Below, piece after piece: positions 1 through 7,733 of a stretch of 64,000 bases of DNA (its first letter is position 1; every line of letters starts with the position of its first letter). The DNA lies in NCBI RefSeq assembly GCF_000300995.1, contig NZ_AMRJ01000007.1, forward strand, positions 1 through 64,000, in the 5' to 3' direction. The DNA is from Alcanivorax hongdengensis A-11-3 (lineage in GTDB: Bacteria > Pseudomonadota > Gammaproteobacteria > Pseudomonadales > Alcanivoracaceae). The translations under genes and the position numbers were made by a program. The notes beneath the pieces are model-generated. The model ran no database searches and was not told the DNA's origin. It saw nothing but the letters and a program-made list of their open reading frames with translations.

Positions 1-95
1 TGGGGCTTTTTTATTTGTGGTTTCACCTCTGAGGGAGGCGCCACTTCTCCGGCATCTATCGTTGCCTCACCAGGCCAACCCCGCAAATCCCGCCA
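1..95. other. Intergenic edge of window
   Basis: No coding region is visible. The first bases are a short G/C run followed by a T tract (positions 7-12). That looks like the right-hand end of an intrinsic terminator whose stem lies mostly outside the window. Nothing else is recognisable before the stop codon of the HAD gene. Confidence 0.3.
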
Positions 96-857
96 CTACG
101 CCAACACCCGCCTGACCACCGCAGCAATGCCGTCCTCCAGCCAGTAATGCCCGTCAATCCGTGTCTCGTCGCCGGGGCGATATTTGCCGGTTTTCACCAG
201 GGCGCCCTGCAAGCCGGCGTTCAGAGCGCCCTGGACGTCACTGGCGGCGTCGTCGCCCACCATCAGCACTTCGCCGGCGTCACACTCAAGGCTGGTGATG
301 ACTTGCTGGAAAAAGGTGGCGGAGGGCTTGCCGGTGATGATGGCCTGGCAGTCGGCGGCATATTCCAGTGCGCGAACAAAAGGGCCGGCATCCAGGTGCA
401 GGCCGTCGTCCAGCTGGTAATAGCGGTTGTCGCCCATGGCGACCAATGGCGCGCCGTCATGCAGCAGTCGGAAGGCCTGATCCAGGTGAGCATAGGTAAA
501 CCCCTTGCCGGCGTCGCCCATCAATACGGCATTCGGTGCTTGCTGGGGCAGGCCGCTGAATTCCTTTTTCAGGTTGGGGTGAATCAGGCACAGCGGTCGA
601 TAACCATGCTGCTTGAGCCACTGATGGGCGGCCTGCGGGGCTGTGAACAGTTCCTCTGGCTCCACGGCCAGCCCGAGGGTTTCCAGATCGACCAGGATCT
701 GATGGCGGCTGCGTTGGGAGGTGTTGGTGACAAAGCGCAGGGGCAGGCCGGCGCGGCGCAACTGCGCAATGCTTTCACGGGCATCAGGCAACAGGCGGGG
801 GCCCTGGTAAAGCACGCCGGACAGATCCAGGCACACTGCCTTGAGGTGCATGGCCAT
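96..857 (-). CDS. HAD-IIA family hydrolase, LHPP-like phosphatase
   Basis: A 253-residue HAD-superfamily subfamily IIA protein (TIGR01458/LHPP type). Motif I near the N-terminus reads DLSGVLY, so the nucleophile is Asp11 and the usual second Asp is Ser13. That substitution is typical of the LHPP/pyrophosphate-phosphatase branch rather than a defect. FVTNTSQRS is motif II, ITGKPS carries the conserved Lys, and GDDAASDVQGA is the acidic motif IV that binds Mg2+. By family it should dephosphorylate small phosphoesters, pyrophosphate or phospholysine/phosphohistidine in the cytosol; the substrate cannot be read from sequence. It starts 52 bp after the RES gene on the same strand, so it may be co-transcribed with the toxin-antitoxin pair, but no functional link is evident. 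A second ATG two codons in is an alternative start. Confidence 0.85.
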   Translation of the reverse strand: MAMHLKAVCLDLSGVLYQGPRLLPDARESIAQLRRAGLPLRFVTNTSQRSRHQILVDLETLGLAVEPEELFTAPQAAHQWLKQHGYRPLCLIHPNLKKEFSGLPQQAPNAVLMGDAGKGFTYAHLDQAFRLLHDGAPLVAMGDNRYYQLDDGLHLDAGPFVRALEYAADCQAIITGKPSATFFQQVITSLECDAGEVLMVGDDAASDVQGALNAGLQGALVKTGKYRPGDETRIDGHYWLEDGIAAVVRRVLA

Positions 858-909
858 TCTCCCTGGCAGCCAGACTGGCTTTCAGCATAGGGGCTTGGTG
901 CCGGGCTGG

Positions 910-1605
910 CTACAGGGTGTGAATGGTCAGTATGTGGGCGATGCGTTCACCGTCCCAGACGTACTCGTAATGACGGGTGGGTAGCACCTGTTCGATCAGG
1001 TGCGGGGAGAGCAGGGCATAGCAATGGCCGCTGGGGGCCCGCACCGATTCGTAATGAACGCCGTGTTCGTCATTCTTGAGTAGCTGTTCCCCCAGGGCCC
1101 TGGGGGCACTGTAGTCGCTGGTATGGTGCAGGTCCGGAAAGGCGCTGGCCGGGTAGAGGTCACGCAAGGTGGCGCTGAAGCGGGTTTTCAGCCCGCGCAT
1201 GACGATACGGTCGTATTTCAGGCCTTTTACCTGCTGAAAATAACGTTGCTGGTGATAACGGGTCTCGGCGATGGCGGTGTTCATGCTGTCGGCGCAGTAA
1301 TAGACACCAAACTGGCCGTCAGAAAAACGCGAACCGGCGGGATTAACGTGCACAAAGGGCCCCAGTGCATAGTTGCAGCCGGCAATACCCCAGGGGCGGC
1401 GCGCCTCCGGGACCCGGTTGAGATCCCCCACCAGGGTCTGCAGGCGGGGGTTGGTCAGCGCCTGAACGGCGTAGAGCGCCTCGAAATCGGCCTGGTCGGC
1501 CACATCATCGAAAATGTGGATGGGCGGATATTTGCCGTTGACCAGCCGATAGGCCGGTTGTCGATGGCAGTGGCGAGTGGGCAGGGCGGCCGGCGTCAGC
1601 CCCAT
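910..1605 (-). CDS. RES-domain toxin (NAD+-degrading type)
   Basis: A 231-residue RES-domain protein. The family core is visible: an Arg-containing N-terminal strand (YRLV, residues 19-22), SRFSDG followed by GVYYCADSMNTAIAE with the conserved Glu (E114), and the C-terminal HYESVRAPSG block supplying the conserved Ser (S187). Characterised RES toxins (Res, MbcT) degrade NAD+ by phosphorolysis or hydrolysis and halt growth; ParT modifies Prs. The start overlaps the end of the upstream Xre/MbcA-type gene by 10 bp, the classic antitoxin-first arrangement. At 231 residues it is longer than the about 145-180 residues of minimal RES toxins; the extra length is a roughly 60-residue insertion between the Arg strand and the SRF block. 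The toxin call rests on family and context. Confidence 0.85.
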   Translation of the reverse strand: MGLTPAALPTRHCHRQPAYRLVNGKYPPIHIFDDVADQADFEALYAVQALTNPRLQTLVGDLNRVPEARRPWGIAGCNYALGPFVHVNPAGSRFSDGQFGVYYCADSMNTAIAETRYHQQRYFQQVKGLKYDRIVMRGLKTRFSATLRDLYPASAFPDLHHTSDYSAPRALGEQLLKNDEHGVHYESVRAPSGHCYALLSPHLIEQVLPTRHYEYVWDGERIAHILTIHTL

Positions 1606-2003
1606 TGTCCGCCTCGCAGACTGTCCAGTTGGCGGTGGACCTCGTAGAGACTGGCCACCCGGCCGTTGCTCATGATGTCCATGGGGCTGGCCCCGTTGAA
1701 GAACGGGTTGTGATTGGCCATGCGCACAAAGCCGTAGACGTTGTCCGGGTTGCCGAACAGGGTCCGCAAGGCCTGGTGGATATTGAGCAGGTAGCTCAGA
1801 CGCTCCAGCAGATCATTACCCACCCGGGCGCTGTCCGGCTGACCCTGGTACTTGTGCAGGGTGGAACGGCTGACACCCAGTAGCGCCATTTTTTCCTTTT
1901 CGTTGCACTGCCAGTGCTCCAGCAGACGCAGCACCGCCGTCAGGGCCGCATGGCGGGCGCTGTCGTCCAGGGGGGCGGTTTGTGGAGCGGTTGCCGGTTG
2001 CAT
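1596..2003 (-). CDS. Xre/MbcA/ParS-type antitoxin (DUF2384)
   Basis: A 135-residue antitoxin partner of the downstream RES toxin. The N-terminal half carries a helix-turn-helix-like region (NEKEKMALLGVSRSTLHKY). The C-terminal half has the MbcA/ParS/Xre toxin-binding domain (ALRTLFGNPDNVYGFVRMAN, then a region ending SLYEVHRQLDSLRGGQW). The ATG at 2001-2003 was chosen because GGAGG sits 7 nt upstream; a longer frame reaching 2090 would run through the promoter. The gene overlaps the toxin start by 10 bp, consistent with translational coupling and antitoxin-first synthesis. It is probably autoregulatory: a promoter overlapped by an inverted repeat lies directly upstream. Confidence 0.85.
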   Translation of the reverse strand: MQPATAPQTAPLDDSARHAALTAVLRLLEHWQCNEKEKMALLGVSRSTLHKYQGQPDSARVGNDLLERLSYLLNIHQALRTLFGNPDNVYGFVRMANHNPFFNGASPMDIMSNGRVASLYEVHRQLDSLRGGQWG

Positions 2004-2024
2004 GTGTGATCCTCCTTTTTGTCC

Positions 2025-2064
2025 ATAATAGGGCATTAATATTGAAAATGTCCATTTGTGGATA
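2025..2064 (-). promoter_or_regulatory. Promoter and candidate operator of the toxin-antitoxin operon
   Basis: Reading leftward, TGGACA (2054-2049), an 18-bp spacer and TATTAT (2030-2025) form a good sigma-70 promoter for the antitoxin-toxin pair. The -35 lies inside an imperfect inverted repeat, TGTCCATTTGTGGATA (2049-2064). A further GTCCA half-site (2021-2025) touches the -10. This placement suits repression by the antitoxin or the toxin-antitoxin complex, as in other RES/Xre systems. The operator assignment is inferred from symmetry only. Confidence 0.5.
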
Positions 2065-2158
2065 AAATTTGTAAGAGATTCCGTTTGCAATGAACCGCTG
2101 ATGCGCTCACCTGTCAGCCACTATGGCCACTTCCGGCCGGCAGTGACAGGACGCCGCA

Positions 2159-3166
2159 ATGCGATGGTTGGCAATGACGTTGATGATAGTGAGCAGTACC
2201 GTCTGGGCCAGGCAGTACATCTGGACCGATGCCCACCTGCATTACGTGGATTTCATGCAGCAAAGCGAGGGTCCGAAAGCGTTGATGCGAGCCCTGGACC
2301 GGGCGGATGTGCAGCAGGCCTGGCTGTTCGGACTGCCGGTCATCAAGAAATGGCAGTCCGATGCGCCACGCCGGCCACGCTACTATCTGGGCGATGAGGC
2401 ACCGCTGTATTACTACAGTGCCACTGATGATGTGGTGGCGCAGGCGGTGCTGAGCCTGCCGGAGAAGCAGCAACAGCGGCTGATCCCCTTCATCAGCGGC
2501 ATCAACCCGACGGACATGCATGCCGCCGACCAGGTGGAGCGCCTGATTGCCCGGTATCCGGGATTTTGGCGGGGGATTGGTGAGATTCTCACCCGCCATG
2601 ACCAGCTCACCGGGCTGACCCGCGGGGAAACGCCGCGGGCCAACCACCCGGCCCTGATGAAAGTGTATCGGCTGGCGGCCCGTTACCATCTGCCGGTACT
2701 GCTGCACAGCAATCTCACTTCGCTGCGCGAGGAAACTCCGATCTACCTGCCGGAACTGGAAGAGGCGCTGAGTGAAAATCCGGATACCCGCTTTGTGCTG
2801 GCCCATGCCGGCACCAGTGGCGGTGTGGAGGACCAGCAACCACCCCTGCCGACGCTGGCACCGATCATTCGGGCGCTGCTGAGCCAGCATGACAACCTGT
2901 CCGTGGATCTGTCCTGGAGTGTGCGGGAGCACTATCTACTGGATGACGGCGAACCGGATGCCGAGTGGCTGGCGTTGATAAAGGATTTTCCCGACCGTTT
3001 TACCCTGGGCACGGACCTGGTCGGGCACTTCGACCATGAGGGCCGGGTGCTATCGGCCTATGAGCCGCTGCTCGATGCTCTGCCCCAAAAGGTGGCAATC
3101 AAGCTGGCCCGGGACAATGCCCGGGCGCTGGTGCCCGAAAAGGGGGCAAGGCCGGACGCTACTTGA
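2159..3166 (+). CDS. Exported amidohydrolase-family metal-dependent hydrolase
   Basis: A 335-residue protein of the amidohydrolase-2 (PF04909) type. Residues 1-17 form a signal peptide ending in VWA, so the enzyme is probably periplasmic. The metal-binding HxH is TDAHLH (H26, H28). Further ligand motifs are LLHSN (about 183), VLAHAG (about 215) and the terminal Asp in LGTDLVG (about 287), so the TIM-barrel metal site looks intact. The substrate is unknown; relatives include decarboxylases and hydrolases. AGGA lies 8 nt before the ATG. The gene is divergent from the toxin-antitoxin operon, and its 3' end overlaps the convergent dehydrogenase gene by 8 bp. Confidence 0.8.
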   Translation: MRWLAMTLMIVSSTVWARQYIWTDAHLHYVDFMQQSEGPKALMRALDRADVQQAWLFGLPVIKKWQSDAPRRPRYYLGDEAPLYYYSATDDVVAQAVLSLPEKQQQRLIPFISGINPTDMHAADQVERLIARYPGFWRGIGEILTRHDQLTGLTRGETPRANHPALMKVYRLAARYHLPVLLHSNLTSLREETPIYLPELEEALSENPDTRFVLAHAGTSGGVEDQQPPLPTLAPIIRALLSQHDNLSVDLSWSVREHYLLDDGEPDAEWLALIKDFPDRFTLGTDLVGHFDHEGRVLSAYEPLLDALPQKVAIKLARDNARALVPEKGARPDAT

Positions 3167-4028
3167 GCAGCCGTCGTAACAGGCTGGAGGTATCCCAGCG
3201 CCCGCCGCCCATGGCCTGGATTTCGCGGTAGAAGTCGTTCACCTGGCGGGTCACCGGCAGGGGAGTGCCGTTACGCACGGCTTCCGCCAGACAGATATCC
3301 AGGTCCTTGCGCATCCAGTCCACCGCGAAACCGTGGTCATAATGATCATCCAGCATGCTCTGGTGGCGGTTGACCATCTGCCAGGAGCCGGCGGCTCCCT
3401 GGCTGATAACGGCAAACACTTTCTGCGCATCCAGGCCGGCGTTTTCGGCAAAGGCCACCCCTTCAGCCAGCGCTTCCACCAGCCCGGCCACGCAGATCTG
3501 ATTGACCATCTTGGCGAGCTGCCCGCTGCCGGCTGGTCCCATCAGGCTGATGGCCTTGCCGTAGTGGGCAAGCACCGGGTTGATGCGCTCGAATACCGCC
3601 TCTTCACCGCCACACATGATCGATAGCTGGCCGTTCTCCGCGCCTTGCTGACCGCCGGAAACCGGAGCATCGATGAAGTGACTGCCGCGGTCTTTGCATG
3701 CCTGGGCCAGCTCCCGGGCCATGGCGGCACTGGCGGTGGTGTGGTCAACCAGCACGGCGCCGGGTTTCAGGCTTTGCAGGGCGCCGCGATCGCCGAGGGT
3801 AACCTGGCGAAGGTCGTCATCGTTGCCCACACACAGGCACACCAGATCCGCGTCGTGTGCGGCCTCTTGCGGGGTGGCGGCCTGCTGGCCCGGGAAGTCC
3901 GCCAGCCACTGCTGCGCCCGGTTTGTGGTGCGGTTGTAGACGGTGACGGTCAGGCCAGCGCGGGCCAGGTGCCCGGCCATGGGGTAGCCCATAGTGCCTA
4001 GTCCGATAAAGGCCACCCGGGTACTCAT
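3159..4028 (-). CDS. Beta-hydroxyacid dehydrogenase (3-hydroxyisobutyrate dehydrogenase family)
   Basis: A 289-residue NAD(P)-dependent oxidoreductase. The N-terminal Rossmann motif is FIGLGTMG (residues 7-14). The family substrate signature is DAPVSGGQQGAENGQLSIMCGG, and the catalytic Lys sits in GSGQLAKMVNQ near residue 170. By family it interconverts a beta-hydroxyacid and its semialdehyde, for example 3-hydroxyisobutyrate or tartronate semialdehyde; nothing in the neighbourhood fixes the substrate. Its ATG overlaps the stop of the upstream SMP-30-like gene (ATGA), so the two are translationally coupled. A lactone- or sugar-acid-related route is conceivable but unproven. Confidence 0.85.
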   Translation of the reverse strand: MSTRVAFIGLGTMGYPMAGHLARAGLTVTVYNRTTNRAQQWLADFPGQQAATPQEAAHDADLVCLCVGNDDDLRQVTLGDRGALQSLKPGAVLVDHTTASAAMARELAQACKDRGSHFIDAPVSGGQQGAENGQLSIMCGGEEAVFERINPVLAHYGKAISLMGPAGSGQLAKMVNQICVAGLVEALAEGVAFAENAGLDAQKVFAVISQGAAGSWQMVNRHQSMLDDHYDHGFAVDWMRKDLDICLAEAVRNGTPLPVTRQVNDFYREIQAMGGGRWDTSSLLRRLLK

Positions 4029-5101
4029 GGTGTGCTCTCTGTCAGTGGGTAGGCGGCCAGCCGGTCTTCGGTGAGGCTGCCCAGGTAGAGAATGCCGTCT
4101 TTCTGCTCGGCGCTGGTGATCGGCGAGAAGGCGCCCTTGCTGTCATCCTGCAGGTTGGCGATGACCTGGCCTTGCTCGTCCAGGCCAAGCACGAAACCGT
4201 GGTGCACGGGCTGGGGCTGCAGGAATTCCGGCAGGCGATAGGCCACCTTGCGCAACAGGGGTTTGTCGGCCATGGCATCCAGGGCGGCATTGCGCGGGCT
4301 GAACAGGGCCAGCCAGAAGGTGCCCTGACCATTGGCGGAGACGCCGTCGGGAATGCCGGGCAGATTGTCGATGAAGATATCGTGGCTGCCGGCCTTGTCG
4401 CCCTTGAGCCAGTAGCGGCTGATACGGTAGCTGCCGGTTTCGTTGACCAGCACAAAATCCTCGTTCTCTGACAGGGCAATACCGTTGGCAAACTGCAGGC
4501 CATCGAGCAGGACCTCGGTGGTGCCGGTGGCCGGATCGAAGCGCAGCAGGCGGCCGTGGCCGGCATGCTCGATGATGTCATCGCGGCCTTTCATGGCCGG
4601 GCCGAACTTGCTGGAGGCATCGGAGAAATAGATGCGCCCGTCACTGGCCACATCCACATCATCGGTGAAACCGAAGGGGGTGTTGTCGGCGCTGTTGGTG
4701 AGCACTTGGCTGGCGCCGGACTGCACATTGACGCGCAGCAGCCCCTTGTAGCCATCGGCCACCACCAGGGTGCCATCGGGCGCAAAGTCCAGCCCCAGCG
4801 GGCGCCCGTGGGTATTGGTGATCAGGTCCGGATGGGTGCCGTCGGCATCCAGGCGCACCAGGCGACCATCCTCATAGCCCACATAGAGATTGCCGTTGTC
4901 ATCGATGGCCACATCTTCCGGCCCGGTGCCGGAGCCCTGGGCGAGAATGCGGGCCTTGGCCAGCTTCTGGTTGACGGCGTAGTCGCCTTCCAGTGCCGGC
5001 GCCTTGGGGGCCTGCCAGGCTACCGGCTCAATGGGGACCGGCCAGAACAGCAGATAGGCCACAAGGGCGACGAGAATCGATAGCGCGATGATTTTTTTCA
5101 T
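4025..5101 (-). CDS. Membrane-anchored SMP-30/strictosidine-synthase-like beta-propeller protein
   Basis: A 358-residue protein with one N-terminal hydrophobic segment (residues 4-20) that would act as a signal anchor, followed by a six-bladed propeller domain of the SMP-30/gluconolactonase/LRE or strictosidine-synthase (APMAP-like) type. Blade motifs include GPEDVAIDDNGNLYVG, RPLGLDFAPDGTLVVAD, FTDDVDVASDGRIYFSDAS and FANGIALSEN. These hold the Glu, Asn and Asp residues that bind Ca2+ in the family. Members hydrolyse lactones or organophosphates, but the activity here is unknown. It ends in an ATGA overlap with the hydroxyacid dehydrogenase, forming a two-gene operon. Confidence 0.8.
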   Translation of the reverse strand: MKKIIALSILVALVAYLLFWPVPIEPVAWQAPKAPALEGDYAVNQKLAKARILAQGSGTGPEDVAIDDNGNLYVGYEDGRLVRLDADGTHPDLITNTHGRPLGLDFAPDGTLVVADGYKGLLRVNVQSGASQVLTNSADNTPFGFTDDVDVASDGRIYFSDASSKFGPAMKGRDDIIEHAGHGRLLRFDPATGTTEVLLDGLQFANGIALSENEDFVLVNETGSYRISRYWLKGDKAGSHDIFIDNLPGIPDGVSANGQGTFWLALFSPRNAALDAMADKPLLRKVAYRLPEFLQPQPVHHGFVLGLDEQGQVIANLQDDSKGAFSPITSAEQKDGILYLGSLTEDRLAAYPLTESTP

Positions 5102-5214
5102 TGTGCGTGTCGGTGTCGGCTAATGGAGTGCTGATGCTTGCATGGCCAATGCGTGTTGCGCAAATGCAGCGGGCCGATAGAGCATCATGCACGGTATTTG
5201 GGGGTCCGGGGCAT
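5102..5214. other. Intergenic spacer upstream of the SMP-30-like operon
   Basis: A 113-bp stretch between the gltA terminator and the SMP-30-like gene. It should hold that operon's leftward promoter, but I find no convincing -35/-10 pair. No coding potential or repeats were seen. Confidence 0.4.
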
Positions 5215-5241
5215 AAAAAAAGCCGCCCGGAGGCGGCTTTT
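5215..5241 (-). terminator. Intrinsic terminator of gltA (probably bidirectional)
   Basis: AGCCGCC (5221-5227) pairs with GGCGGCT (5232-5238) around a 4-nt loop. A-rich sequence on the left and T-rich on the right give a U tract for transcripts arriving from either side. It lies 20 bp past the gltA stop codon. Confidence 0.9.
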
Positions 5242-5260
5242 CTTTCGACGCAACGGGCGC

Positions 5261-6544
5261 TTATTTGCGCTCGTTGACCGGCACGAATTCGCGCTCGGCT
5301 TCGCCGGTGTACAGCTGGCGCGGACGACCAATCTTGTACGGGTTGGAGATCATCTCGTTCCAGTGCGCGATCCAGCCCACGGTACGGGACAGGGCAAAGA
5401 TCACGGTAAACATGGAGGTCGGGATACCGATCGCCTTGAGGATGATGCCGGAGTAGAAGTCCACGTTCGGGAACAGCTTCTTGTCCTTGAAGTAGGGGTC
5501 GTTCAGGGCGATTTCTTCCAGTTTCATGGCCAGTTCCAGCTTGGGGTCGTTGACGCCCAGCTCGGCCAGTACTTCGTGGCAGGATTCGCGCATCACGGTG
5601 GCACGCGGGTCGTAGTTCTTGTAGACGCGGTGACCGAAGCCCATCAGCTTGAACGGATCGTTCTTGTCCTTGGCCTTGGCAATGTAGGTGTCGATGTTAT
5701 CGATGGAACCGATTTCATCGAGCATGTTCAGCACGGCCTCGTTGGCACCGCCATGGGCCGGGCCCCACAGGGCGGAGATGCCGGCGGCGATACAGGCGAA
5801 CGGGTTGGCACCGGAGGAGCCGGCCAGACGCACGGTGGAAGTGGACGCATTCTGCTCGTGGTCGGCGTGCAGGATGAAGATGCGGTCCATGGCCTTGGCC
5901 AGGGTCGGGCTGATGTTGGACTCTTCACAGGGGTTGCCGAACATCATGTGCAGGAAGTTTTCTGCATAGCCCAGGTCGTTACGCGGGTACATGAAGGGCT
6001 GGCCCAGCGCGTACTTGTAGCACATGGCCGCGATGGTGGGCATCTTGGCGATCAGGCGATACGCGGTGATTTCCCGGTGCTGCGGGTTATTGATGTCCAG
6101 GGAGTCGTGGTAGAAGGCGGACAGGGCGCCAACCACGCCACACATGATGGCCATGGGGTGGGCATCACGGCGGAAACCGTTGAAGAAGTTGCGGATCTGC
6201 TCGTGCACCATGGTGTGGTTCTTGATGGTGCTGACGAACTGTTCCTTCTGTTCGCTGGTGGGCAGCTCACCGTAGAGCAGGGTGTAGCACACTTCCAGGT
6301 AGTCGGACTTGGCGGCCAGCTCCTCGATGGAGTAGCCACGGTGCAGCAGCTTGCCTACTTCGCCGTCGATAAAGGTGATCTTGGATTCACAGGAGGCGGT
6401 GGAGGTGAAGCCCGGGTCAAAAGTGAAGACACCGTTTGCTACCAGTTTGGACACGTCGATAACGTCGCGGCCCAGGGTCGGGGTGTAGATCGGCAGATCA
6501 AGTTCCTTGCCATCTACCTTGAGAGTGGCTTTCTTCTCGGTCAT
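5261..6544 (-). CDS. gltA: Citrate synthase
   Basis: A 427-residue type II (hexameric, NADH-sensitive family) citrate synthase that condenses oxaloacetate and acetyl-CoA at the entry of the TCA cycle. The catalytic regions are present: [10 protein letters not shown] (first His), [14 protein letters not shown] (second His and Arg) and VDFYSG (Asp). The N-terminal domain has the family extension with [17 protein letters not shown]. The ATG at 6542-6544 was chosen because GGAG lies upstream and MTEKKATL is the usual start; a 13-residue longer frame has no support. It is transcribed away from the sdh-suc operon, a typical gammaproteobacterial arrangement, and has its own terminator. Confidence 0.97.
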   Translation of the reverse strand: MTEKKATLKVDGKELDLPIYTPTLGRDVIDVSKLVANGVFTFDPGFTSTASCESKITFIDGEVGKLLHRGYSIEELAAKSDYLEVCYTLLYGELPTSEQKEQFVSTIKNHTMVHEQIRNFFNGFRRDAHPMAIMCGVVGALSAFYHDSLDINNPQHREITAYRLIAKMPTIAAMCYKYALGQPFMYPRNDLGYAENFLHMMFGNPCEESNISPTLAKAMDRIFILHADHEQNASTSTVRLAGSSGANPFACIAAGISALWGPAHGGANEAVLNMLDEIGSIDNIDTYIAKAKDKNDPFKLMGFGHRVYKNYDPRATVMRESCHEVLAELGVNDPKLELAMKLEEIALNDPYFKDKKLFPNVDFYSGIILKAIGIPTSMFTVIFALSRTVGWIAHWNEMISNPYKIGRPRQLYTGEAEREFVPVNERK

Positions 6545-6612
6545 GGGAGTTTCTCCATTGGCGGACGAGGGAACGTTCCTCAAGGTAAGGAAGGTCCTCC
6601 AAAGCGCGGGGG

Positions 6613-6641
6613 ACGTTAAAGTTTTGACACACCTTTGTCAA
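6613..6641 (-). promoter_or_regulatory. Candidate gltA promoter inside an inverted repeat
   Basis: Reading leftward, TTGACA (6641-6636), a 17-bp spacer and TAACGT (6618-6613) lie about 70 bp upstream of the gltA ATG. The -35 is perfect, the -10 is weak. It forms half of the symmetric pair TTGACA-N6-TGTCAA (6624-6641), which could also be an operator. Confidence 0.45.
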
Positions 6642-6814
6642 CGCGCAAGGCTGATATGACTGATCATACTTTTGTAGGGTAAACAGCCTGTTACAGTCCG
6701 GTTAGGCTTTTGCCTCACTGTGGTGCAGGACATTTTCACAGCGTTCACATTGAGTGCGTCATTGTAAATCAACGCGTTAGACCCGGGATGCACAACAATT
6801 GTCACCCGGAGCGT

Positions 6815-6843
6815 TTGTTTTGAATAAGTCGCGGCGATATACT
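6815..6843 (+). promoter_or_regulatory. Candidate promoter of the sdh operon
   Basis: TTGTTT (6815-6820), a 17-bp spacer and TATACT (6838-6843) make a good sigma-70 promoter directed at sdhC. The leader would be about 140 nt, long enough for post-transcriptional control. A palindrome ACAATTGT (6795-6802) sits just upstream of the -35 and could be an activator or repressor site. The rest of the 446-bp gltA-sdhC spacer shows no coding potential. Confidence 0.55.
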
Positions 6844-6990
6844 GCCGCCCGGTAAATGGGCCCACCCCGGCCCAGGCTGACCGATGAGTCCCGAGCTGCC
6901 TGACGGTTGTATGGCAGTTGGAACCCGCCGGCCCGGCCAAGTTCCCGACAACCGCCCTGATACCTGGGGCCCGGCAATAAGTAGGCTACC

Positions 6991-7365
6991 GTGAACGATA
7001 AGCGACCCGTTAACCTCGATCTGTCAACGATCAAGTTCCCGGTCACTGCCATTGCGTCCATTACCCACCGTGTAACCGGTGTGGCCATTTTTCTGGCCCT
7101 GCCGATTCTGCTGTGGATGCTGGATCGCTCCCTGGCGTCTCCCGAGAGCTTTGCGGACCTGAAAGACCTGATGACCTCCCCGCTGGCGAAACTGGTGGTA
7201 TGGGCCATTTTGGCCGTTCTGCTTTACCACCTGGTGGCGGGCATCCGTCACCTGATCATGGATACCGGCACCGGTGAAACCCTGGAAGGCGGCCGTCGCG
7301 GCGCCAAGCTGGTCTTCATTATCTCTGCTGTACTGATTCTGCTGGTAGGAGGCTGGATATGGTAA
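6991..7365 (+). CDS. sdhC: Succinate dehydrogenase cytochrome b556 subunit
   Basis: A 124-residue membrane anchor of complex II that binds heme b and quinone with SdhD. It starts at a GTG with a weak upstream AGTAGG; the N-terminal block RPVNLDLSTIKFPVTAIASI and the family signature SITHRVTGVAIF confirm the frame. Three transmembrane helices lie near residues 25-45, 65-88 and 104-123. The heme-ligand His is in YHLVAGIRHLIMD. It is the first gene of sdhCDAB and overlaps sdhD by 7 bp. Confidence 0.95.
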   Translation: MNDKRPVNLDLSTIKFPVTAIASITHRVTGVAIFLALPILLWMLDRSLASPESFADLKDLMTSPLAKLVVWAILAVLLYHLVAGIRHLIMDTGTGETLEGGRRGAKLVFIISAVLILLVGGWIW

Positions 7366-7730
7366 CCAGTGTAACGAGCCTGGGCCGTAACGGCCTGTAT
7401 GACTGGCTCATTCAACGTGTGTCTGCCGTCATTATCGGTGTTTACCTGATTGGTATGCTCGGCTACCTGATCACCGCCGGTGATCTGGATTACGGCACCT
7501 GGAAAGCCCTGATGAGCTGTGTGGCCATGCAGATTGCCAACACCCTGCTGGTGTTGTCGGTTGCGGCTCACACCTGGATTGGCCTGTGGGGCGTGACCAC
7601 CGACTACCTGACCGGCCTGACATTCGGCAAGGCCGCCACCGGCGTGCGCCTGGTGGCACAGATGGTAATTGCCCTGCTGCTGGTGATTTATGTGCTGTGG
7701 GGTCTGGTAATGATCTGGGGAGGGGCGTAA
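7359..7730 (+). CDS. sdhD: Succinate dehydrogenase membrane anchor subunit
   Basis: A 123-residue second anchor of complex II with three transmembrane helices. It contains the SdhD motif DWLIQRVSAVIIGVYL near the N-terminus, where Arg lines the quinone pocket, and a central SVAAHTWIGLWGVTTDYL holding the His heme-ligand candidate. Its ATG overlaps the sdhC stop (ATGGTAA), so the two anchors are translationally coupled. Confidence 0.95.
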   Translation: MVTSVTSLGRNGLYDWLIQRVSAVIIGVYLIGMLGYLITAGDLDYGTWKALMSCVAMQIANTLLVLSVAAHTWIGLWGVTTDYLTGLTFGKAATGVRLVAQMVIALLLVIYVLWGLVMIWGGA

Positions 7731-7733
7731 TCC

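Noticed and set aside
5138-6619. A 493-codon open frame on the plus strand opposite gltA
   Set aside because: It runs antisense through a certain gene, its composition is that expected from GC codon bias, it has no recognisable motif, and it crosses the gltA terminator and promoter.
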